Below, in pieces: positions 58,106 to 64,000 of a DNA stretch of 64,000 nucleotides; within the stretch, counting starts at the first letter, position 1, and every line of letters begins with the position of its first letter. Position numbers and translations under genes: made by a program. The notes beneath the pieces are model-generated. The model made no database searches. It had not been told where the DNA came from and saw nothing but the letters and a program-made list of their open reading frames with translations. Source of the stretch: Erythrobacteraceae bacterium CFH 75059 (GTDB lineage Bacteria > Pseudomonadota > Alphaproteobacteria > Sphingomonadales > Sphingomonadaceae); the NCBI GenBank assembly GCA_004331795.1, contig SJSR01000001.1, positions 186,001 through 250,000 on the forward strand. The letters are read 5' to 3'.

Positions 58106-59158
58106 ATGGACGTGGTGCTGGGCATTGAATCGAGCTGCGACGAAACGGCGGCGGCCCTGGTGCGCGCCGACGGCACCGTGCTGGCGCAGGCGATCGCCAG
58201 CCAGGATGACCGCCATGCGCCGTTCGGCGGCGTCGTGCCGGAGATCGCCGCCCGCGCCCATGTGGAACGGCTCGCACCGATGATCGACCGGGTGCTGGAC
58301 GAGGCGGGCATGACGCTGTCCGGCTGCGCCGCCGTTGCCGCCACGGCGGGACCGGGCCTGATCGGCGGGGTGATGGTGGGGCTGGTCACGGCCAAGGCGC
58401 TGGCGATGGCGAGCGACCGGCCGCTCCTGGCGATCAACCATCTCGAGGGTCATGCCCTCTCCCCGCGCCTTGCCGATCCGCGGCTCGGCTTCCCGTATCT
58501 CCTGCTGCTGGTTTCGGGCGGCCACTGCCAGATCCTGCTGGTGGAGGACGTCGGCCGCTACCGCCGTCTCGCGACCACCATCGACGATGCCTTGGGCGAA
58601 GCCTTCGACAAGACCGCCAAGGTGCTCGGCCTCGGTTTCCCCGGAGGACCGGCGCTGGAGCGGCTGGCCCTCGCCGGCTCCCCGCAGGCGGTGCCGCTGC
58701 CGCGCCCGCTGCTGGGCAGCCCCGAGCCGCACTTCTCCTTCGCCGGTCTCAAGAGCGCGGTGGTGCGCGCTCATGACAGCGGCGCCCATGCGGCGGCCGA
58801 CATTGCCGCCAGTTTCCAGCAGGCGGCCATCGACTGTCTGCTCGATCGCCTTGAACTGGCCGTGGGCCGTCTCGATCAGGCGCCGCCTGCGCTGGTCGTC
58901 GCAGGCGGCGTGGCCGCGAATGCGGCGGTGCGGGCGGCGCTGCTCCGCTTTGCCCACGCGCACGGACTTGCCTTCGGCGCGCCGCCTCCGGCGCTGTGCA
59001 CCGACAACGCCGCCATGATCGCGTGGGCCGGGCTGGAGCGGCTTGCAGCCGGCGGAGCAGCGGCGCGAGCGGGGGACGCGCTTGACGTGGCGGCGCGGCC
59101 ACGCTGGCCGCTCGATCCGGGCGCCGAGGCCGTGCGCGGCGCCGGAGTGAAGGCTTGA
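58106..59158 (+). CDS. tsaD: tRNA threonylcarbamoyladenosine synthase subunit TsaD
   Basis: Transfers the threonylcarbamoyl group to A37 of ANN-decoding tRNAs, with TsaB and TsaE. The 350-residue protein begins VVLGIESSCDETAAALV. It has HVERLAP, the metal-binding INHLEGHALSP (two His), LLVSGGHCQILLV, and the phosphate loop FDKTAKVLGLGFPGGP. It is divergent from hemC and coupled to gpsA, a common alphaproteobacterial arrangement. Confidence 0.96.
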   Translation: MDVVLGIESSCDETAAALVRADGTVLAQAIASQDDRHAPFGGVVPEIAARAHVERLAPMIDRVLDEAGMTLSGCAAVAATAGPGLIGGVMVGLVTAKALAMASDRPLLAINHLEGHALSPRLADPRLGFPYLLLLVSGGHCQILLVEDVGRYRRLATTIDDALGEAFDKTAKVLGLGFPGGPALERLALAGSPQAVPLPRPLLGSPEPHFSFAGLKSAVVRAHDSGAHAAADIAASFQQAAIDCLLDRLELAVGRLDQAPPALVVAGGVAANAAVRAALLRFAHAHGLAFGAPPPALCTDNAAMIAWAGLERLAAGGAAARAGDALDVAARPRWPLDPGAEAVRGAGVKA

Positions 59159-60186
59159 GCGGCGCGGTCAGCGACATGCCGGCCATCGGAGTGCTGGGCG
59201 CGGGCGCGTGGGGAACGGCGCTGGCGCAGATGCTGGCGAGCGACGGATCGTCGGTGCGCCTGTGGGCGCGCGACCCGGCGCTTGCCCATGCGATCACCGC
59301 GACGAGGCGCAACGAACGCCACCTGCCGGCGATCGTGCTGGCGCCGCAGATCGACGCCACCGCCGCGCTGGACGCGGTGGCGCGCTGTCCGGTGCTGCTC
59401 GCCGTGGTTCCGGCGCAGGTGATGCGCTCGGTCCTTGCGCGGCTGCCCGACCGGCCTCGAGATCTGGTGCTGTGCAGCAAGGGCATCGAGCGGGAAAGCG
59501 GCGCGCTCATGCACGAAGTCGCGCGCGCTGTCCTTCCTTCCGCCACACCCGCCGTGCTGTCGGGGCCGACCTTTGCCCACGAGGTCGCCGCGGGCCTGCC
59601 CACAGCCGTCACCCTGGCTTGTTCCGGCGGCAAGGCGCAGTGGGAACGTCTGTCGCCGGCGCTCGCCCGGCCCGCCTTTCGTCCCTACTACACCGACGAC
59701 CTGCTCGGCACGGAGATCGCCGGCGCGGTGAAGAACGTGCTGGCAATCGCCAGCGGCCTGGTCGACGGGCTGGGGCTGGGCCAGAACGCGCGCGCGGCGA
59801 TGATCGCGCGCGGCTTTGCCGAGCTGCTGCGGCTGGGCGAGGCGACCGGCGCCCGCCGCGACACGCTCACCGGCCTGTGCGGACTGGGAGACCTCGTGCT
59901 GACCTGCACCTCGGCGGCGAGCCGCAACTATTCCCTCGGCCTGGCACTGGGACGGGGCGAGACGGCGGACGCGCTGCTCGGCGGCGCCCATGCCCTGACC
60001 GAGGGTGCGCACACGGCTCCCGTGCTCGTCACGCTGGCACAGGCGCACGGTGTCGAACTGCCGATCGCCGCCGCGGTCCGCGACATCCTTGCCGGTGCGG
60101 AGCCCCGCGACGCCGTGGACAGGCTCCTTGCCCGCCCGCTTCGGCCTGAAGCCGGCCCGGACGCGGCGACGCGCGCCCGGCCGTGA
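59155..60186 (+). CDS. gpsA: Glycerol-3-phosphate dehydrogenase (NAD(P)+)
   Basis: Reduces dihydroxyacetone phosphate to sn-glycerol 3-phosphate for phospholipid synthesis. The 343-residue protein has GVLGAGAWGTALAQML at the N-terminus (NAD loop), SKGIERESGALMHEV, the catalytic Lys in IAGAVKNVLAIASGLVDG, and GLGDLVLTCTS. The frame can start at TTG 59155, overlapping the tsaD stop with GGAG/AAGG upstream, or at ATG 59176, which fits the usual family N-terminus. I list the former with reserve. Confidence 0.94.
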   Translation: MSGAVSDMPAIGVLGAGAWGTALAQMLASDGSSVRLWARDPALAHAITATRRNERHLPAIVLAPQIDATAALDAVARCPVLLAVVPAQVMRSVLARLPDRPRDLVLCSKGIERESGALMHEVARAVLPSATPAVLSGPTFAHEVAAGLPTAVTLACSGGKAQWERLSPALARPAFRPYYTDDLLGTEIAGAVKNVLAIASGLVDGLGLGQNARAAMIARGFAELLRLGEATGARRDTLTGLCGLGDLVLTCTSAASRNYSLGLALGRGETADALLGGAHALTEGAHTAPVLVTLAQAHGVELPIAAAVRDILAGAEPRDAVDRLLARPLRPEAGPDAATRARP

Positions 60187-61676
60187 GCGCCACCGCGCAA
60201 AGCGACATCGCCGCGCTGGCCCGGGGCGGACGCACGAACCTGCTCGGCTTCCTGCTGCGGCTGCTCGCCCGCCTGCCGTTCCTGTTCATCGCCGGGCGGC
60301 TCTACGGGGCCGATGCGCTCGGGAGGTTCGCCTCGGCGCTGGTGGTGGTGGAACTGGTCGCGCTGCTGTGTTCGCTGGGCGAGAAGCGCGGACTCGCTCA
60401 GCGTCTGGCCGAAAGCGACGAGCCGCCCGCGCATCTCGTCGCCGACGCGCTGCTGCTGGCGCTGCTGCTCGGGAGCGGGGCGGCGCTGTTCTTCTGGTGG
60501 GTGCCGCAGCCGCTGTTCCCGGCCGGCAGCTTCACGAAGCTCGACAAGCTGGTCGTCGTGGCCATCCCCGCTTACGCCATGACGGAAATCGTGCTGGCGG
60601 CGCAAGCCTACCGTTTCGACGTCGCCACCACCGTGCGCGCCCGTGCCATCGTCGAGCCGTGGACGATTTCCATCATGGCCGGCGTGCTGTTCTTCGTTGT
60701 GCCGGAGGCCGGATTGCCGCTTGCCTATGTGCTGTCGGTGCTGGCCGGTCTCGTTGCCGCGCTGGTGCCGTTTGCGCGCAGCTACGGCTGGCCTCGCGGC
60801 TGGCGTCCGCGGCCGCGCGCGCTCCACGCCCTGACGTGGAGAGCGCTGCCGCTGGCGGGCGCGGACGTGGTGGAGTGGGGCACGCGGCGCATCGACATCT
60901 TCATCCTCGGCCTGTTCGCCGCTCCGGCGGTCGTCGGCGTCTATTACGTGGCGCAGCAGGTCGCCTCACTGCCGCAGAAGCTCAAGACCAGCTTCGAGCC
61001 GATCCTCGGCCCGGTCATCACCCGCAACCTCAAGCTCGGCGATCACGCCGCGATCGCCGCTCAGGTGCGACAGGTGGGCTTCTGGATCATCGCTGCCCAG
61101 GCCGGCATCGCGCTCGCGCTGGCGATCCCCGGCGAAGCCATCATGGGGCTGATGGGTCCGAACTTCGTCGGCGGCACCGGCGCGCTCGCGCTGCTGCTGG
61201 CGGCCGAGGTGGTTGCCTCCCTCGCCGTCGTGGCCGAAGCCGCGCTCGTCTACATGGCGCGCCTGCGCAACCTCCTGCTGTCGGTGGCGACCATCGTGTT
61301 CCAGGCCGGATTGACCGTGGCGGCCATCCATCTCATCGCCAGCCAGGATGTTCCGGCGACCTGGCAGGGTGCGGGCGCCGCGGGCGCGCTGTTCGTGGCG
61401 CTGGGCATCGCCTCGCTCATCAAGGCGGCCATGCTGGGCCGGCTGCTGGGCGAACCGGTCGGGAACTGGCGCTGGCCCCTCCTGTGGGCGGCGGGGCCGG
61501 CGGCGTTTGTGGGCTGGCTGGCGACCCTGCTGCCCGAATGGGCCGAGCTGGCCTTCGGCGTGCCGGCGGTTCTCGCGACCTACGGGCTGATCATCTGGCG
61601 GTGGGGTTTCGGGCCGGACGACCGCATCCTGTTCCGGCGCAGCCTTGCGGCGCCCGAGCCGGCTCCGTCCGGTTGA
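60183..61676 (+). CDS. Polysaccharide flippase/export membrane protein (MATE/Wzx-like)
   Basis: A 497-residue inner-membrane protein with about 12-14 helices. The N-terminal RTNLLGFLLRLLARLPFLFI and the central DVVEWGTRRIDIFILGLF and VAQQVASLPQKLKTSFEPIL are typical of the lipopolysaccharide-biosynthesis flippase family (Wzx/MviN-like). It probably moves lipid-linked sugars across the membrane; the substrate is unknown because no glycosyltransferase genes are near. The GTG at 60183 overlaps the gpsA stop by four bases. Confidence 0.85.
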   Translation: MSATAQSDIAALARGGRTNLLGFLLRLLARLPFLFIAGRLYGADALGRFASALVVVELVALLCSLGEKRGLAQRLAESDEPPAHLVADALLLALLLGSGAALFFWWVPQPLFPAGSFTKLDKLVVVAIPAYAMTEIVLAAQAYRFDVATTVRARAIVEPWTISIMAGVLFFVVPEAGLPLAYVLSVLAGLVAALVPFARSYGWPRGWRPRPRALHALTWRALPLAGADVVEWGTRRIDIFILGLFAAPAVVGVYYVAQQVASLPQKLKTSFEPILGPVITRNLKLGDHAAIAAQVRQVGFWIIAAQAGIALALAIPGEAIMGLMGPNFVGGTGALALLLAAEVVASLAVVAEAALVYMARLRNLLLSVATIVFQAGLTVAAIHLIASQDVPATWQGAGAAGALFVALGIASLIKAAMLGRLLGEPVGNWRWPLLWAAGPAAFVGWLATLLPEWAELAFGVPAVLATYGLIIWRWGFGPDDRILFRRSLAAPEPAPSG

Positions 61677-61750
61677 TTGAACCTGTCGGCGGTGCCATGC
61701 GTTGCACAGGCGACGGCCTGCATCTGCGGGCGGTGGTGCGAGGTGGGCGT

Positions 61751-62551
61751 ATGATCGAGTGGGTGGAAGCCAACTGGCTGCTGGTCGTCCTTGCCGTGCT
61801 GTTCGCGGTGGCGATCGCATGGTATATCTTCAACGCGCGCCGCCGCACGCGGGTGGTGTCGGACAGCACGGATGTGCTCGACGAAGGCGCTCCGCCCGCC
61901 CGGCGCAATCAGGCGCTGCTGGATGCGCCGCCGCTTGCGGTGCCGGGCACCGGGCCGCCGGCGGCAGGCGATCCGGCGGGCTCGCCGGCCGTGCAGCGTG
62001 ATTTGCGGACACCGGGCGAGGCTGCGGCACAGGCGGCATCCGCTCCGAGCGGCGATCCAAGCGATGAGGTGGCCGGTCGCGGGACGGCCTCGCCGCCCCT
62101 TCCGGGCGCGCTCGGCGGCGCCGACGTCGCCATCACCGCTGCCGGCGGCGCGTCCGCCGCCATCGCCCGTGCCGAGCAGGCCGAGCGTGAGGAGTTCGGT
62201 GCCGCGCCGACGGACCCAGACGAGCCTTCCGGGCTTCCGCCCGAAAGCAGTGCGGCCGAGACGCTGGCCGAGGCCGTCTCGCTGGTCGAGCCGCCAGCCT
62301 CGCCGTTGCCGGACGGTGGCGAGTTGACCCGGCTCAAGGGCATCGGCCCCAAGCTCGCCCTGCGCCTGGAGGAGCTGGGCATCACGCGGATCGAGCAGAT
62401 CGCGCAGTGGACGCCGGAAGAGGCGGAACGGATCGACGCGCAGCTTGGCCGCTTCCAGGGACGCATTCATCGCGACGGGTGGATCGAGCAGGCGCGCCTG
62501 CTGAGCAGCGGCGATGCGGCCGGGTACGAGGCGCGGTTCGGTCGTTTGTAA
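61751..62551 (+). CDS. Membrane-anchored helix-hairpin-helix protein
   Basis: A 266-residue protein with a single N-terminal TM helix (about 9-28, WLLVVLAVLFAVAIAWYIF) and a long Pro/Ala/Glu-rich cytosolic linker. Its C-terminal domain contains LTRLKGIGPKLALRLEELG, a typical helix-hairpin-helix GIGPK loop. A second helical part follows, with IHRDGWIEQARLL. HhH domains bind nucleic acid or protein; this kind is often seen as a fused or stand-alone module in alphaproteobacteria without known role. The ATG at 61751 is the first in frame before the TM. Confidence 0.8.
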   Translation: MIEWVEANWLLVVLAVLFAVAIAWYIFNARRRTRVVSDSTDVLDEGAPPARRNQALLDAPPLAVPGTGPPAAGDPAGSPAVQRDLRTPGEAAAQAASAPSGDPSDEVAGRGTASPPLPGALGGADVAITAAGGASAAIARAEQAEREEFGAAPTDPDEPSGLPPESSAAETLAEAVSLVEPPASPLPDGGELTRLKGIGPKLALRLEELGITRIEQIAQWTPEEAERIDAQLGRFQGRIHRDGWIEQARLLSSGDAAGYEARFGRL

Positions 62552-62618
62552 GACGAGGCGGAACCTTTCCCGCCTGCGCGCGTATGCGTCCGATGCCCCG
62601 CCCGCGAGGAGTGATGCG

Positions 62619-62981
62619 ATGAAGGAGCACCCGGTCGTCCTGGTCGCCGAGAATGAGCCGGTGATCGCCCTCGACCTGCGCGACACGGTCGAAGAGGCGG
62701 GCTACATCGTCGAAGGGCCGCATGAACGCGTCGACCAGGCGATTTTGGCGGTGCAGGCCAACCGGCCCGACCTTGCCATCCTGGACATCGAACTGGATGA
62801 CGGAATGGTGTATCCCTTGGCCGAGCGGCTGGCCCAGGAACAGATTCCTTTCATTTTCCACTCGGGCCGCACCCCCTTGCCCGACACCAGCGATCGTTTT
62901 CCCGGCGCCCCCATGCTGGCCAAGCCTTGCCCGCCTTCCGAGATGCTGCGCGGCCTCGAGGCTGCCTTGGCGCATCGCTGA
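62619..62981 (+). CDS. Single-domain response regulator
   Basis: A 120-residue receiver domain without an output domain. The acidic pocket is VLVAENEPVIAL, the phospho-acceptor Asp is in LAILDIELDDG, and the conserved Lys precedes Pro in LAKPCPP. It resembles the stand-alone receivers of alphaproteobacteria, which act in phosphorelays or general stress signalling. A GAGGAG site precedes the ATG at 62619. No histidine kinase gene is adjacent. Confidence 0.9.
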   Translation: MKEHPVVLVAENEPVIALDLRDTVEEAGYIVEGPHERVDQAILAVQANRPDLAILDIELDDGMVYPLAERLAQEQIPFIFHSGRTPLPDTSDRFPGAPMLAKPCPPSEMLRGLEAALAHR

Positions 62982-63081
62982 TCCGCCCCCCGTTCCCGTC
63001 GCCCGTCCGCGCCGCACCGGCTGCACTCTTGAAGCGGGTCCGCTTCGGTGCAATGAGCCGACCGGCAGCTGAGGACTACGG

Positions 63082-64000
63082 ATGGCCGGCATGATCCCCT
63101 TCGACTGGAGCGACCCGCTCGGTCTCGACGACCAGCTCAGCGACGAGGAGCGCATGGTGCGCGACACGGCGCAGGCCTTCTGCCAGAGCGAACTGCAACC
63201 GCGGGTCGTCGACGCCTATCGCGACGAACGCGACGCTCCGGAACTGTTCCCCATGATGGGTGCGGCCGGCCTTCTGGGTGCCACCATTCCCGAGGAATAC
63301 GGGGGCGCGGGCGCGTCCTATGTCGCCTATGGCCTCATCGCCCGCGAGATCGAGCGGGTCGACAGCGGCTACCGTTCCATGGCGTCGGTGCAATCGAGCC
63401 TGGTCATGTATCCGATTTACGCCTTCGGTTCGGAGGAGCAGCGGCACCGCTATCTCCCGCTGCTCGCGCGCGGGGAGCTGATCGGCTGCTTCGGCCTGAC
63501 GGAGCCGGACGCCGGCTCCGACCCGGCCGGGATGAAGACGGTGGCGCGGGCCGATGGCGACGGCTTCGTGCTGAACGGATCCAAGACCTGGATCTCGAAC
63601 GCGCCCTTTGCCGACGTGTTCGTGGTGTGGGCGAAATCCGAGGCGCATGACGGCGCGATCCGGGGGTTCGTGCTCGACAAGGGCACTCCCGGTCTCAGCG
63701 CACCCAAGATCGACAACAAGCTCAGCCTGCGCGCATCGACGACGGGGATGATCGTCATGGACGATGTGCGCGTGGGCAAGGACACCCTGCTTCCGGATGT
63801 GACCGGGCTGAAGGGGCCGTTTTCCTGTCTCAACCGCGCGCGGTACGGCATCTCCTGGGGCGCCATGGGCGCGGCCGAGTTCTGCCTTCACGCCGCGCGG
63901 CAGTATGGCCTCGACCGGCACCAGTTCGGGGTGCCGCTCGCCTCGAAGCAGCTCTACCAGAAGAAGCTGGCCGACATGATGTGCGACATCGCTCTTGGCC
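63082..64000 (+). CDS. gcdH: Glutaryl-CoA dehydrogenase (acyl-CoA dehydrogenase family), 3' end cut by window
   Basis: About 306 residues are present. The segment [19 protein letters not shown] is typical of glutaryl-CoA dehydrogenases. The FAD-binding motifs [15 protein letters not shown] and [17 protein letters not shown], and [20 protein letters not shown], are clear. It oxidises and decarboxylates glutaryl-CoA to crotonyl-CoA in lysine/tryptophan catabolism. The ATG at 63082 follows GAGG; the catalytic Glu and C-terminus lie beyond the window. The 100-base gap upstream has only a small GAAGCG/CGCTTC hairpin. Confidence 0.88.
   Translation, partial: MAGMIPFDWSDPLGLDDQLSDEERMVRDTAQAFCQSELQPRVVDAYRDERDAPELFPMMGAAGLLGATIPEEYGGAGASYVAYGLIAREIERVDSGYRSMASVQSSLVMYPIYAFGSEEQRHRYLPLLARGELIGCFGLTEPDAGSDPAGMKTVARADGDGFVLNGSKTWISNAPFADVFVVWAKSEAHDGAIRGFVLDKGTPGLSAPKIDNKLSLRASTTGMIVMDDVRVGKDTLLPDVTGLKGPFSCLNRARYGISWGAMGAAEFCLHAARQYGLDRHQFGVPLASKQLYQKKLADMMCDIALG

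Noticed and set aside
62990-63060. Small GAAGCG/CGCTTC hairpin between the response regulator and gcdH
   Set aside because: Only six base pairs and no T run; not enough to call a terminator.

Overview
The window is high-GC chromosomal DNA of an alphaproteobacterium, most likely a member of the Sphingomonadales. Three things point there. A PEPxxWA-type CTERM protein sits at 16244-16906. A circularly permuted two-piece tmRNA gene at about 23160-23496 (minus) encodes the tag ANDNEALALAA. The gene orders lptD-surA-pdxA-rsmA and M20 hydrolase-astA-astB are also in keeping. No rRNA, tRNA, insertion sequence, phage gene or CRISPR array was seen. Almost all of the window is ordinary, densely packed housekeeping chromosome.

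Layout. 14-4193: a membrane protein, DUF2794, cysE, an Hda-like DnaA-family ATPase and a DUF2066-like exported protein. 4261-7549: purM-purN, a sulfotransferase and an NTF2-like protein. 7637-10239 (minus): ndk, holC, a tiny DUF2256 gene and pepA. 10284-16114: lptD-surA-pdxA-rsmA (outer-membrane biogenesis, PLP synthesis, rRNA methylation). 16244-19093: the PEP-CTERM protein and malate synthase G. 19242-22716: arginine succinyltransferase pathway genes led by an M20 hydrolase. 22791-24004: a small membrane protein, the tmRNA gene and mscL. 24123-27691: LemA, two TPM-domain proteins, a Nudix hydrolase and an SDR. 27774-28123 (minus): two tiny paralogous hydrophobic peptides behind a near-consensus sigma-54 promoter. 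28276-33721: recF, a GDSL esterase, a YbbAP-type ABC transporter and a VanZ-like protein. 33795-41187: a TonB receptor, typA, a channel-like protein and a DUF3857 transglutaminase-like protein. 41231-43452: a ZIP-like membrane protein, an extensin-like lipoprotein and a LuxR regulator with a degenerate receiver. 43605-47622 (minus): the Anbu operon (proteasome-like peptidase, transglutaminase, alpha-E, circularly permuted ATP-grasp). 47677-51323: an alpha/beta hydrolase, a DUF3617 lipoprotein and uvrB. 51416-55398: a lipoprotein, a DsbD-type reductase and a UbiH-type hydroxylase. 55406-58029 (minus): a mitofilin-like protein, hemD and hemC. 58106-64000: tsaD, gpsA, a polysaccharide flippase, a membrane-anchored HhH protein, a single-domain response regulator and the start of glutaryl-CoA dehydrogenase.

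The most notable things beyond routine annotation are these: (1) the sigma-54-driven tandem peptide pair opposite recF; (2) the compact Anbu operon with a phosphorylation-incompetent LuxR regulator downstream; (3) a K+ channel-like protein with an altered selectivity filter; (4) an M20 enzyme placed where a desuccinylase would be expected in the ast cluster; (5) the two-piece tmRNA, read here to base resolution at its acceptor stem and tag. Start sites were chosen from Shine-Dalgarno placement, family N-termini and overlap with neighbours; uncertain ones are marked. All family assignments were made by eye, without database searches.
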